50,799 bases of DNA from contig NKIT01000007.1 in assembly GCA_002256185.1 (NCBI GenBank), positions 1-50,799 of the forward strand. Direction: 5' to 3'. The notes under the pieces are model-generated. The model saw nothing but the letters and a program-made list of their open reading frames with translations. It was not told where the DNA came from and did no database searches. Positions 18,201 through 26,943 of the stretch are shown in pieces (the stretch's first letter is position 1; each line of letters opens with the position of its first letter). Both the position numbers and the translations under genes were made by a program. The DNA comes from Rhodobacteraceae bacterium PARR1. GTDB lineage: Bacteria; Pseudomonadota; Alphaproteobacteria; Rhodobacterales; Rhodobacteraceae.

Positions 18201-18604
18201 CGCCGCAGAAGGGTTGCGCAAAACGAGTGGATGGTCTGAATCCGCAAACCACCCGGCGTTTCGATGGCGCGTGCAAAAAGCTGCCGCGCGCGGGCCAGAC
18301 GATCCGCCGTCAGGTCTTCACCCTCGCCCAAGTCTGCCAAGGCGGCGCGCAAGTCCGGGTTCGGCTTCATCGCCCATTCGCCAAGGCGCTTGAACAGGCG
18401 GTTCTGCATCTCGGACGCGGCGGCCTTGGTATAGGTCAGGCACAGGATGTGCTGCGGCTCCACCCCGCCCAGCAAGAGACGCGCGACGCGGTCGGTCAGC
18501 ACGCGGGTCTTGCCCGACCCCGCATTGGCCGACAACCAGGTCGAGGCGTTGGGATGCGCAGCCTCAACCTGCCGTGCGCTGGCGGCTTTCAGGGCGTCGG
18601 TCAT
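15254..18604 (-). CDS. addA: Double-strand-break repair helicase-nuclease AddA
   Basis: Large subunit of the AddAB complex that resects broken DNA ends for RecA. The 1116-residue protein starts at ATG 18604, overlapping the addB stop by four bases. The UvrD-type helicase opens with Walker A SANAGSGKT at about 25-33. Motif II is DHILVDEAQDT and later motifs include VMTVHGSKGLEAPIVILPE and LLYVAMTRAR. The C-terminal RecB-like nuclease has GMIDRLV and LAVDYKSN, with the catalytic D-x-K. It works with AddB, which is encoded immediately upstream. Confidence 0.96.
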   Translation of the reverse strand: MTDALKAASARQVEAAHPNASTWLSANAGSGKTRVLTDRVARLLLGGVEPQHILCLTYTKAAASEMQNRLFKRLGEWAMKPNPDLRAALADLGEGEDLTADRLARARQLFARAIETPGGLRIQTIHSFCATLLRRFPLEAGVSPQFTELDDRAAKLLREEIVQDMADHLHSGLMADLAAAWTGEDFSTLMEQVAGHRHSFAPPLDAPACRALFGLTAGDSAQSLLASVFFGDEHAWMPDLIARMGGGKATDAKIAAKLASLEFTRPTLTLLAALEDLFLTGESAKEPFTAKLDALPTKDIRNALPDALRDRLQNLMRRVESARLTRIALRAADKSAVLHRFAGAFLPLYEQRKAARGWLDFDDLISRARKVLTDPSVAAWVLFRLDGGIDHILVDEAQDTGPDQWRVIESLAAEFTAGSGARDVERTLFVVGDKKQSIYSFQGADVAAFDAKHGDFARRFHSVGRVFQTLQLEYSFRSSPAVLRVVDETFADRFPQAMGGAVSHIAFRDAMPGRVDLWPLIDPAEKAPDDDWENPVDLVTESHHNARLAEQIAAEIDTLLTQGLVIPTENGNRPAHAGDFLILVQRRSMLFAEVIRACKARGLPIAGADRLKLGAELAVRDLTALLSFLSTDEDNLSLAAVLRSPLFGWTEAELYALAHGRQGPLWKAMREAADAGGLIGQTYKTLQDMRDKSDFLRPYDLLDRILSRHQGRHRLIARLGAEAEDGIDELLSQAMAYERLEVPSLTGFLIWLATDEVTVKRQMDSQGQRIRVMTVHGSKGLEAPIVILPETVDRKPQDRDEVALIDTTPVWKVPKDQRPAAMAAALATRDEKAEDENLRLLYVAMTRARVWLIVAGAGAAEKDSAWHRLVAQGMQAAGAVPIAGGRLRHAFGDWPAPMVQAKVAPVEPTALPAWTRHPAPTAARDLPPLSPSDLGGAKALPGDGLDEAVAKARGIALHLLLEHLPQVPHSDWPTLTAVLVPDDALRADVWAEASALLDSPALAPLFAPGTLAEVSVTARLTLPDGTSRAILGMIDRLVIEPDRVLAVDYKSNRMIPDRPEATPEGLLRQLGAYALALSQIYTDRRIETAILWTRTGQLMPFHPDIVSTALSRTTIA

Positions 18605-21549
18605 GTGGCGTCCCCTTCCGTTCCGACATCCTCGGGCAGGGGGGCATCGGTCAGATCCCATTCGCCAAAGCGCGACAGATGGTCGTAATCCCCGCCTTCG
18701 CGGGTGGAAAACAACGCCCGCCGTGCGGTATAGCCTTTGCCGCGCTTGGCATAGCTGCCGATCAGCCGGTGCAGCCCTTCCCAGACCTTGCCGATCACCT
18801 CGTCGGTGATCTCGGTTTCCACCTTCTTGGGGTTGGAGCCAAGACCGACATAGGTGATGCGCGCCACCTCTGACCCTGTCAAAGCCGGAAACGCGCCGTG
18901 GTGGATCATGGCAGCGATCAGGAGAAGCTGTTTGTCAAAGTTCGCCTGCATCGCGGCGGTGGGCGGTTCGCCGGTCTTGTAATCGATCACCGCCAGACTG
19001 CCATCGGCCAGACGGTCGATGCGGTCGGGCTTGCCCTCAAGTTCAAAGTCGAACGGATCAAGCCGCAGCTTGTGACTCATTTCTTCCAGCAGGATGGGCT
19101 TGCCGCTTTCGGCATCGGTGGACAAGAAGAAATCCGCCGCCCGATCCAGCCGCGCCAGCCACAACAGCCGCGCGGCCGGCCAAGGCACCTCTTGCGCCAG
19201 CACCTGACGGGCAGTGTCCAACAACCGAAGGCGGGCCGCGGCGCGATCTTCGGCTTCGGGGCGTTCGCGCACGAAGCGTTCAAGGATCAGGTGCAGGATC
19301 TGCCCGCGCAGCCGCGCATCGGGTTTGGCGCGCAGCGGGTCCAGCGGTTTAAGGTCAAGGATACTGCGGGCGTAAACGGCATAGGGATCACGGATCAGCC
19401 GGGCAATCCGCGTCACCGGCAACAGCTTTGGCCGGTGCGTCACAGGTGGGCGGGGTGAGGGGCGCTTGGCCAGTTGCAGCCGTGGATCATGGGTCATTTC
19501 CGCCGGGGGCATGTCCAGCGCGGCCGCCAAGTCCAGCCAGCGCCGCCCCCGCGCCTGCATAGCCTTCAGGGCGTCTGGCCCGTTGCGGTCTGGCAGGCCA
19601 GCCATCAGGTTGGTCAGGCGGTTCAGCCAGCGCGACGGCACAGTTTCCGCCTCGGCGTCCCGTGTGGCATGGGTCAGGATCACCTCTGGCGCGGCGATGG
19701 CCTGTTGATAGTCATGCGCCGACAGTCCGATCTGGCGTTCTGGCAGCAACAGCCCGGCCTGTTTGCGCATCTGGCGGTTCAGCCACGGGTCGGGATCGGG
19801 CAGACGCGGCCATGATCCGTCATTCAACCCGCCAAGGATGACCAGTTCCGTGCCTGCCTCGCGCGCCTCACGCGGACCCCAGATGCGGATATGCGGGTGG
19901 GGCAAGGCGTCAGACCGCACCTCACCCTGATTGACCAGCGCGTCAAACAGGTCGCGGTAATCCGCGACGGTCAGAACGCCGCCGTGTTCTGCCTCTGACG
20001 CCAGATCGTCCATCAGCTTCAAGGCCTCGGCCCCGGCGTCCCTTTCCCAGATTTCGCCAGTTCCGGTGGCGGTTCCGCGCGACAAAGCCTCGGCCCGTGC
20101 GCGGTGGCGGGTGATGTGGGCGGCCAGCGGCAGGGGGGCGGTCTCCTCTAGCCCGTCCAGCGCGGCGATCAGCGCGGCGGCCCAATCCGACGCGCCGGGG
20201 TCGCGTTGCTTGGTCGCAAAGTCGCGCAGCGTGTGCGCCGTGGGAAAGGCCGGACCCTTTGCGCGCAGCCGCAACTCCAGACTGCGGGTCAGTTTCAGGT
20301 GCATCCCCCGGTCGCCGCCGGTAAAGGTGAACGGATGTTTCAGAATGACCAGCAGCGCGTCCGAGGTCAGCCGCCGCCCCTGCAACGCCGCAACGTGGCG
20401 CAGGAACCGCCCCGGAGGCGACAGTGCCAAGGGATTACCCGCCGAATCATCGGGGGCAATACCCCAGCGGTCCAGCGCTGCCGTGACCAGACGGCCAAGA
20501 TTGCGATCCGGGGTGACCAGCGTCGCACTGCGGCCATCCTCTGCCGCCTGCCGCAGGATCAGGGCGATCGACAACGCCTCGGCCCTTGGGGTTTGTGCTT
20601 CGATCAGGGTCATGCCGTCGGTCGCTGCCAGAAGGTCCGGCAGGTGCTGGCCTTCGGTCAGCCATTGGTCCGTCACCGGAGCAGGCCGCAGAGAGAGCGA
20701 GATCAGACGGTTCCGCGCCGGACTGGCGGGCGCGTCAGCGGTCCAGCGCTGCACATCCTGCGGCCCGGCGTTCAAGGCCGACAGCAGGCGGCGAAAGCGG
20801 TATTGCGGGTGATCTTCAGCGGTCAGGACATCGTCAAGGCGATCCCAGACCGGGGAGGGCATGTCAAAGTCAAAGCCCGGGAAAACCAGCATCCCCTGCG
20901 GCAACCCCGCCACCGCCTGCATGAAGCGGAACACGGTTCCGCGCGACCCGGTCGATCCCGCCACGATCACCGGCCCCGGCGGTGGGGCGACCTGCCACAG
21001 GGCGATCAGACGGTCCACGATCATCCGTTGCCGCGCGCCGCCATCGGGCTGGGCGCTGCCATCAAAGAAGCCATTGACGATGCGCAGAAAATTCTGAGTC
21101 CGCGCCCAATGGGCGGAATGGTCGCTGACATCCAGCGCCGAGATCCGGTCAGGCGGGACGCCTTCGATCTGCATCTCCTCCATCAGCGTGGCAAGGCTGT
21201 CGGACAGATCATAAAGCGCCGCGCGCGGGGCAAGGTCGGGCTGCGCCTGCAGCAGCCGGTCCACCAGTTGCGCCAGTTCCAACCTGCGCCGGAGGGGGGG
21301 AACTGCCTTGGGAATGTCGGGGAATGGCCGGTCGGGTGAAATATCGGTCAAAACGCGCAGGCGCGGCAGGATCATCGCCTGTCGGGCGAAAAGCTGGCTG
21401 ACGCGCGCCCTCATGCGGTTGGTGTTCAGGTACAGCGTCACCGCCGCCATCGCCTCGGGCGGTTGATCGGCCATGCGGCGGATCAGGCCCGCCACCAGCG
21501 CGCGCGGGAAATCGACGCCGGGGGGAAGGGCGAAAATCCGGTCAGGCAT
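18601..21549 (-). CDS. addB: Double-strand-break repair protein AddB
   Basis: 982 residues, the partner of AddA. The N-terminal half is the inactive helicase-like part and lacks a clean Walker A, as expected for alphaproteobacterial AddB. The C-terminal PD-(D/E)XK nuclease is visible as LEGKPDRIDRLADGSLAVIDYKTGEPP. The start overlaps the murU stop by eight bases and its stop overlaps addA, so amgK-murU-addB-addA are translationally linked. Confidence 0.95.
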   Translation of the reverse strand: MPDRIFALPPGVDFPRALVAGLIRRMADQPPEAMAAVTLYLNTNRMRARVSQLFARQAMILPRLRVLTDISPDRPFPDIPKAVPPLRRRLELAQLVDRLLQAQPDLAPRAALYDLSDSLATLMEEMQIEGVPPDRISALDVSDHSAHWARTQNFLRIVNGFFDGSAQPDGGARQRMIVDRLIALWQVAPPPGPVIVAGSTGSRGTVFRFMQAVAGLPQGMLVFPGFDFDMPSPVWDRLDDVLTAEDHPQYRFRRLLSALNAGPQDVQRWTADAPASPARNRLISLSLRPAPVTDQWLTEGQHLPDLLAATDGMTLIEAQTPRAEALSIALILRQAAEDGRSATLVTPDRNLGRLVTAALDRWGIAPDDSAGNPLALSPPGRFLRHVAALQGRRLTSDALLVILKHPFTFTGGDRGMHLKLTRSLELRLRAKGPAFPTAHTLRDFATKQRDPGASDWAAALIAALDGLEETAPLPLAAHITRHRARAEALSRGTATGTGEIWERDAGAEALKLMDDLASEAEHGGVLTVADYRDLFDALVNQGEVRSDALPHPHIRIWGPREAREAGTELVILGGLNDGSWPRLPDPDPWLNRQMRKQAGLLLPERQIGLSAHDYQQAIAAPEVILTHATRDAEAETVPSRWLNRLTNLMAGLPDRNGPDALKAMQARGRRWLDLAAALDMPPAEMTHDPRLQLAKRPSPRPPVTHRPKLLPVTRIARLIRDPYAVYARSILDLKPLDPLRAKPDARLRGQILHLILERFVRERPEAEDRAAARLRLLDTARQVLAQEVPWPAARLLWLARLDRAADFFLSTDAESGKPILLEEMSHKLRLDPFDFELEGKPDRIDRLADGSLAVIDYKTGEPPTAAMQANFDKQLLLIAAMIHHGAFPALTGSEVARITYVGLGSNPKKVETEITDEVIGKVWEGLHRLIGSYAKRGKGYTARRALFSTREGGDYDHLSRFGEWDLTDAPLPEDVGTEGDAT

Positions 21550-22261
21550 CGCCGCCGCCTTCGGTCAGCATCTGTTCCGCCATTTTCAGCCCTTCGGGCG
21601 TGCCGACATCGCACCAGCCGCCGCGATGGATTACTCCGTAAGCCCGGCCCTGCGCAATCGCCATGTCCCAAAGTCGGTTCAAAGAGAACACAGGTTCGGT
21701 AATGTCGGACAAACCCTCTGTCCGGATCAGTTGTGCACCCAGATAAGCGGTGGAAAGCTGACCATTGGCCCGCGAAATGCGACCATCCGCGCCCAGAACG
21801 AAATCCTTTCCCGCATGGCATCGCGCCTGAGCGGCGGGCAGAAGCATAACAAGAACGTCCATTCGGGAATCATCCCACTCTGCCATCAGCCGGGTGACGG
21901 GGTTCTCCCCGGTCCATATGGCATCAGGGTTCAGTGTGAACACCGGGCTGGCGTGACCCAGCAGCGGCAGCGCCTGACGTAGCCCACCACCGGTTTCCAG
22001 CGGGGCCCCGCGCTCCCATGACAATTCGCACGACGGGGCCAGATCGCGCCCGGCAAGATGGCGCTCCAGCATCTCACCCTTGTAATGCAGGTTCACGACC
22101 GTCCGGGTGATCCCGGCATCCGCCACCATGTCCAGCGCGCGGTCGATCAGCGCCCGCCCGGCAACCGGCAACAGCGGTTTGGGCCGGTCAGCGGTCAGCG
22201 CCCCCATGCGGGTGCCCAGACCGGCGGCAAATAGCATCAGCGGTGGGGGTGCATGCCGCAT
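21542..22261 (-). CDS. murU: N-acetylmuramate 1-phosphate uridylyltransferase (MurU-like)
   Basis: 239 residues of nucleotidyltransferase fold. The nucleotide-binding start FAAGLGTRMGALTADRPKPLLPVAGRALIDRAL is intact, followed by LETGGGLRQALPLL and the metal-binding LNPDAIW. The assignment to MurU, which makes UDP-MurNAc in the peptidoglycan recycling bypass, rests on its pairing with the AmgK-like kinase whose 3' end it overlaps by 25 bases. The bypass skips the MurA step and is known to give intrinsic fosfomycin tolerance in Pseudomonas. The start is ATG 22261 inside amgK. Confidence 0.86.
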   Translation of the reverse strand: MRHAPPPLMLFAAGLGTRMGALTADRPKPLLPVAGRALIDRALDMVADAGITRTVVNLHYKGEMLERHLAGRDLAPSCELSWERGAPLETGGGLRQALPLLGHASPVFTLNPDAIWTGENPVTRLMAEWDDSRMDVLVMLLPAAQARCHAGKDFVLGADGRISRANGQLSTAYLGAQLIRTEGLSDITEPVFSLNRLWDMAIAQGRAYGVIHRGGWCDVGTPEGLKMAEQMLTEGGGDA

Positions 22262-23250
22262 TGCGCGCCGATCCTTGCGATGATCCCGGGGGTGGGTTCG
22301 GGCAGCAGGCTTTGACAGATCGCGCGCAGGTCCGCCAGATCGGGATGCGCCAGATTGCGCTGCAACTGCCCCCAGACGCGCGGCAGCAGAGGCAGATACC
22401 CGGCTTTGCCGCCTTTCAGGCACAGCCGCGCAAAGATGCCAAGGATGCGCAACGCCCGCTGTGCGCCCAAGACGGCATAGGCTGCGGAAAAGGCGGCAGG
22501 GTCCGCGCCCGTTGCCGTGACGAAATGCTGGACCAGTGCGGACTCCAGCGCCATCGGCACATCGCGGCGGGCGTCTTGCAGCAGGGATACCAGATCATAT
22601 CCCGGCTGCCCCATCTGGCCCAGTTGGAAATCCAGAAGCCCCATTTGCCGAAGTCCGTCGCGGTGGGGCAGCCACAGCAGGTTCTCGGCATGGTAATCGC
22701 GCAGGATCAGCACGCGCGGACCATCGGCGTGACGTGTCAGCAGTGATGCCAATTCTGTCTGAAAATCCGCGCTGTCGCCTGCGTCGCCTCGCGCTGCAAA
22801 GCGATACCAGTCTGGTGCGAAGCCCGCCGCCGCAGCCCAGTCCGCCGCCGAAAGGTTCGGCAGGTCAGGCGGCGCGGGGCAGGATTGCAGGTGGATCAAC
22901 ACATCGACGGCCAGACGATAAAGCATCTCCTCTTGCGCAGGCACCGCAGTTTCACGCGCGACCAGACGGTCGCCCAAATCCTCAAGCAACAGAAAGCCTT
23001 GCGCCAGATCGCGGGCCAGAATGCGCGGCGGCGACAGGTCAAGCGATGCCAGATGGTCGGCGATGCGGATGAAGTCGGCGGGATCGTCACCTTTGCCGGG
23101 CGGCGCGTCCATCAGCACGGCGCTGTGCTGCCCCAGCGTCAGCCGATCATAGCGTCGATCCGACGCATCCCCCGCCAGCGGGTTGCGGGTGGCTTCGCCC
23201 CAACCGGCGCGTGCAACAAACGCGTCGGACAATGCCTGACGGTCGGTCAT
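22237..23250 (-). CDS. amgK: Anomeric N-acetylmuramate/N-acetylglucosamine kinase (AmgK-like)
   Basis: 337 residues with the aminoglycoside-phosphotransferase fold. The catalytic loop LILRDYHAENLLWL and the metal motif MGLLDFQLGQMGQPGYDL are visible, as is LLLEDLGD in the hinge. AmgK phosphorylates the anomeric hydroxyl of recycled MurNAc and hands the product to MurU, which lies next downstream. The four-base overlap with tsaE (ATGA) shows coupling. The precise sugar preference is inferred from gene order. Confidence 0.86.
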   Translation of the reverse strand: MTDRQALSDAFVARAGWGEATRNPLAGDASDRRYDRLTLGQHSAVLMDAPPGKGDDPADFIRIADHLASLDLSPPRILARDLAQGFLLLEDLGDRLVARETAVPAQEEMLYRLAVDVLIHLQSCPAPPDLPNLSAADWAAAAGFAPDWYRFAARGDAGDSADFQTELASLLTRHADGPRVLILRDYHAENLLWLPHRDGLRQMGLLDFQLGQMGQPGYDLVSLLQDARRDVPMALESALVQHFVTATGADPAAFSAAYAVLGAQRALRILGIFARLCLKGGKAGYLPLLPRVWGQLQRNLAHPDLADLRAICQSLLPEPTPGIIARIGAQCGMHPHR

Positions 23251-23720
23251 GCTGCCCCCCAATCCGCCCGCAGCGCGGCGGCAAGGACGGGGCGCGGGCC
23301 GGGCGCAACCTCTGCCATCCGGTGTTCTCCGTCGGGGATCAGGCGCAGGCGGATCGCATCGGCGGGCAACAGCGCGCCCATGCGTTCGGGCCATTCGATC
23401 AGACAGATCGCCGTCTGAAAGGCATCGTCGAGGCCCAACTCCAGCACCTCATCCGGGTGGGTCAGGCGGTAGAGGTCGGCGTGCCACACCTCAACATCCG
23501 CCGGATAGGTCTGGATCAGGGTGAAGGTGGGCGAGGGAACATCTTCGGCATAGCCCAGCCGTTCGCGGATCAGCGCGCGGGCGAAGTGGGTTTTCCCGGC
23601 ACCAATCGGACCGTCCAGCGCCACCACATCGCCCGCCCCCAAATGGTGCGCGAACCAGCGGCCAAGGCGGGTGGTGTCCTCTTCGGACCGAAGGGGAAAG
23701 GTCAGGCGGGCGTCTGTCAT
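23247..23720 (-). CDS. tsaE: tRNA t6A37 synthesis ATPase TsaE
   Basis: 157 residues. The P-loop GPIGAGKTHFARALI, the switch-like PSPTFTLIQTY, HADLYRL and the late CLIEWPERM are all diagnostic of TsaE, the ATPase that resets the TsaBD complex in threonylcarbamoyl-adenosine synthesis. The partner tsaD is in the window at 33076; tsaB and tsaC are not. The ATG at 23720 is the family start. It lies between the PAS protein and amgK in the same direction. Confidence 0.93.
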   Translation of the reverse strand: MTDARLTFPLRSEEDTTRLGRWFAHHLGAGDVVALDGPIGAGKTHFARALIRERLGYAEDVPSPTFTLIQTYPADVEVWHADLYRLTHPDEVLELGLDDAFQTAICLIEWPERMGALLPADAIRLRLIPDGEHRMAEVAPGPRPVLAAALRADWGAA

Positions 23721-23779
23721 GTGCCCGAGTCTACCGCGCCCATCGGTGACCGCAAGCCGCGCCGGTCTTTCCGGCCGGG

Positions 23780-25375
23780 CTATGCCAGCCGTTTCAGGGC
23801 GGTGAAGGTTGCCATTTCCCCCGGATCGGCGGCAAGACGAAAGGTGGCAAGCGTCGCGCCGCCGGAAATCGCCTTCACCTCGCAAAAGATCAGGCGACCG
23901 TCGGACAGGCGGGTGACATCTTCCCACGCCGGGCTGTCATCATCGCGCGTCACGAAATCGGCGATGCGCTGCCAGATTGGCGACGGTGCCCCGCGTGATT
24001 GCCAGAACCCGACCAGATCGGCCACGGCGGCGCTTTCCAAACCTTCGCCATGGTCATGCCCCCACAGCCGCCCATAAGCGGCATTCGACATCGCCAATTG
24101 GCCCGAGGGCGCAAAGACCGCGATGGCATCATCCACCGTGTCGATCACTGCCTGCCCAAGATCCAGATCGGCGCGGTAACGCTGGACGCGCGTCATTTCC
24201 GTTGAGATGTCGTCGATCATCAGCACCAATGACCCATCCGGCTGCGGGCGACCCACGACGTGATAGGTCTGGCCCCCCGGCATGTTCCACTCATCCTCAT
24301 ACATCCCTGTGGTGCTGGCATCCTCCATCCCCGCCAGATGCCGCCGCCATGACCGATAGTCGCGCGGTTCGGGCAGCAGGTTGCGGTCCCGCATGGCATC
24401 CAGCATCCCGATCAGGGTGGGCCGCGACGACAGCACTTCCACCGGCAATCCGGTCAGGTCGGTCAAGGCTGGGTTGAACATGGTCAACCGCCGTTGCCGG
24501 TCAAAAATCGCAAGGCCCACAGGCACATGCGAGAATGCGCGTGTGAGGTTCTGCATGAAGTCATTCAACATGGTTTCGGCCCGCACCGCAGCGTCAGCGG
24601 GCAGGGCAAAGCACAGCCGCCCCGTGCCGAGATCAACAACCGTCAGATCATACCAGTCGCGCCCGCCGTCCCGCCGTTCGATCGAATGCCGGGGTGAGCG
24701 CCGCGTGTCGGCGGTTTCGGTGGCAAAGATGCGGGGCAGGGGCCAACGGATGGCCGTCTGTTCGGGCAAGGTATCTTCCAGCTTCAACAAATAGGCGGCG
24801 TTTGCCCAACTGACCTGTCCGCCCGCCCGTTCGCGCCAGCACAGCCACGGGGCGTGCAGCATCACGTCGCGCAATCCGTCCACCTCATCCGTCAGAAGGG
24901 CGACCGAAACAGGCGCAAGGCCCGTGCCGCTGTGGCCGGGTTTGAACTCTGACCCCCCGGCATCAGAGATCGTGATCCGAAGCAAGCCGCCGCGCAGTTC
25001 GGCCTGCATCACCAAAGCCTGCGGCGCATCTTCGGCAGAGGCGAGCGTGAGACGCCCCTGTTGCCCAAGCAGGCGCAACCTGTCTTCGGCGGTGGGAAAG
25101 GTGAGTGCCAGCCATTCCGTCAGCCGCTGCCAAGGCGAGCCGCGCCCCTGCCGGGTGGCAAGGATGGCGCGCGCTTCGGGGGAACAGTCCAGCATGGTTT
25201 CGCCATCAAAGATGAAAACCGCCTCATTCCGGCTGTCATCGAACAGCGGGCCGTCGCGACTGGCGAACAGATGGCCCGGCAAAAGTGCGAGCAGCAGCAT
25301 GCCGACCGCCACCGCGGCAACCGCCGCGGCCAACATCTGCATGAAAACGGTCAATTCAGCCGTGCCCATAACCAT
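23780..25375 (-). CDS. Membrane-anchored PAS-domain protein without a kinase domain
   Basis: 531 residues from ATG 25375. One transmembrane segment lies at about residues 7-34 (VFMQMLAAAVAAVAVGMLLLALLPG). A first PAS-like unit is at about 45-110 (NEAVFIFDGETMLDCSPEARAIL), then a second (HVPVGLAIFDRQRRLTMFNPALTDLTGL) and a third (QAVIDTVDDAIAVFAPSGQLAMSNAAYGRLWG), the latter two of PAS_7 style. No H-box, ATPase, GGDEF or EAL motif follows; the protein ends shortly after the last PAS. It lies 73 bases downstream of regB in the same direction, so it could be a sensory accessory of RegB, which is an inference from position. Confidence 0.8.
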   Translation of the reverse strand: MVMGTAELTVFMQMLAAAVAAVAVGMLLLALLPGHLFASRDGPLFDDSRNEAVFIFDGETMLDCSPEARAILATRQGRGSPWQRLTEWLALTFPTAEDRLRLLGQQGRLTLASAEDAPQALVMQAELRGGLLRITISDAGGSEFKPGHSGTGLAPVSVALLTDEVDGLRDVMLHAPWLCWRERAGGQVSWANAAYLLKLEDTLPEQTAIRWPLPRIFATETADTRRSPRHSIERRDGGRDWYDLTVVDLGTGRLCFALPADAAVRAETMLNDFMQNLTRAFSHVPVGLAIFDRQRRLTMFNPALTDLTGLPVEVLSSRPTLIGMLDAMRDRNLLPEPRDYRSWRRHLAGMEDASTTGMYEDEWNMPGGQTYHVVGRPQPDGSLVLMIDDISTEMTRVQRYRADLDLGQAVIDTVDDAIAVFAPSGQLAMSNAAYGRLWGHDHGEGLESAAVADLVGFWQSRGAPSPIWQRIADFVTRDDDSPAWEDVTRLSDGRLIFCEVKAISGGATLATFRLAADPGEMATFTALKRLA

Positions 25376-25448
25376 ACCACCATGTCCCACGCCGCAACCA
25401 TGGCGCGAGTCGGTTAATGGGACGTTAAGATCGGCGGATAAGTTCGGA

Positions 25449-26843
25449 TCAGACTTCGATTCGCGTATTGTCGCCAAGACCTTTGCCATCTGCAATCTGC
25501 GCGGTGATCGCTGCCAAATCCCAGACCACCACCACGATGGCACCGCAGCGTTCGGGGCGTTCGGCCGGGGACAGAAACGGATCGGCGGCGTTGGCAAAGG
25601 ACAGGTCTGCCCCGGTGCGCTCTAGCAGGGTCTTGGCGATGAACAGGCCAAGGCCCATGCCCTCATATTCCGGGCGGCGCCCAAGGTCTTGATCCACCCT
25701 GCGGCTGCGGACAAAGGGATCGCCGATCCGGCCCAAAAGGTTGGGCGGATAGCCTTCGCCATCGTCGACGATTCGCACGATCAGGCGGTCGGCGGTCCAT
25801 TCCCCGTCGATCCAGACCGTGCTGCGGGCAAAATCCACGGCGTTTTGCACCAGATTGCGCAGGCCGTGGATCAGTTCGGGCCGCCGTTGCACAAGGGGTT
25901 GGCGGGTGCTGCCACCGGGGCCGGGATCGCAGCGGAATTCCAAGTGTTTTCCCCGGTTCAGATGGGGTTCCGCGGCCTCGCGCAGCACGGCATCCAAGGG
26001 GGCTTGGCGCAGATGCAGGTCATCCTTTCCCGCCCGTCCCATAGAGCGCAGAATATCACGGCACCGGTCCGCCTGATCGCGGATCAGTTTGGCATCGTCC
26101 AACAGGTCGGGACGGTCGGCCAGTTCTTCGATCATCTCGGCGCTGACCAGTTTGATGGTGGCGAGCGGCGTGCCCAACTCATGCGCGGCGGCGGCGACGA
26201 CACCGCCAAGGTCGGTCAGTTTCTGCTCGCGCGCCAAAGCCATCTGCGTGGCCAAAAGCGCATCGGACATGGACCGGATTTCCAGCGCGACCCGCCGGGA
26301 ATACAGACCAAGGAACACGATCCCGATCACGATGGCCAGCCAGAAGCCAAATTCAAAGAAGGGCGGAATTTCCAGCACCGTGCCGGAATCAAACCGCAAC
26401 GGTACGTTGACCAGCGCGATGGCGGTGATGAACAGTACTGCCAGCGCGCCCAGCAGCAGCGTCGTTCGCAGTTCCAAGGCCGAAGCAGAGATCGTGACCG
26501 GGGCAAGGATCAGCAGCGCAAAGGGGTTGGTCAACCCGCCGGTCAGATACAAAAGGAAGGCCAGTTGCGACAGGTCGAACAGCAGGGTCAGCATCGCCTC
26601 AAGTTCGGACAGGCGCTTGTTCTGCGGATAGACAAAGATCGAGATCAGGTTGGCGATGATCGACGCGCCGACTGCCATGTAACACAGGCCCAGCGGCAAA
26701 GAGACGCTGTAAACCCAATCGGCCACCGTGATCGCGGCCAGTTGCCCGCCGATGGCCATCCAGCGCAACAGGATCAGCGTCCGGAGCCGGACCCATTCGC
26801 TGCGCGTGTCGCGGGAGAAATGCGCGATGCCGGGGCCGTTCAT
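25449..26843 (-). CDS. regB: Redox sensor histidine kinase RegB/PrrB
   Basis: Global redox kinase that controls photosynthesis, carbon and nitrogen fixation and respiration genes in Rhodobacter relatives. Of 464 residues, about the first 180 hold six transmembrane helices with the quinone-binding motif GGLTNPF at 102-108. The H-box AAAAHELGTPLATIK places the phosphorylated histidine at 221, and the redox-active cysteine is Cys261 in DQADRCRDIL. The ATPase shows the N-box NLVQNAVDFA, G1 DDGEGYPP and G2 GMGLGLFIAK. It is divergent from senC-regA, as in R. capsulatus. The 100-base divergent region has a weak dyad (GCGT at 26859, ACGC at 26872). Confidence 0.96.
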   Translation of the reverse strand: MNGPGIAHFSRDTRSEWVRLRTLILLRWMAIGGQLAAITVADWVYSVSLPLGLCYMAVGASIIANLISIFVYPQNKRLSELEAMLTLLFDLSQLAFLLYLTGGLTNPFALLILAPVTISASALELRTTLLLGALAVLFITAIALVNVPLRFDSGTVLEIPPFFEFGFWLAIVIGIVFLGLYSRRVALEIRSMSDALLATQMALAREQKLTDLGGVVAAAAHELGTPLATIKLVSAEMIEELADRPDLLDDAKLIRDQADRCRDILRSMGRAGKDDLHLRQAPLDAVLREAAEPHLNRGKHLEFRCDPGPGGSTRQPLVQRRPELIHGLRNLVQNAVDFARSTVWIDGEWTADRLIVRIVDDGEGYPPNLLGRIGDPFVRSRRVDQDLGRRPEYEGMGLGLFIAKTLLERTGADLSFANAADPFLSPAERPERCGAIVVVVWDLAAITAQIADGKGLGDNTRIEV

Positions 26844-26943
26844 TGTTTTCCGCCTTTGGCGTGACCACTTTACGCATTGTTAAGGCCAGCGGCATCAGGG
26901 ATCAATGCGGCCTAAAGGTGCGGGCCATGGCAGGAGACGGGCG

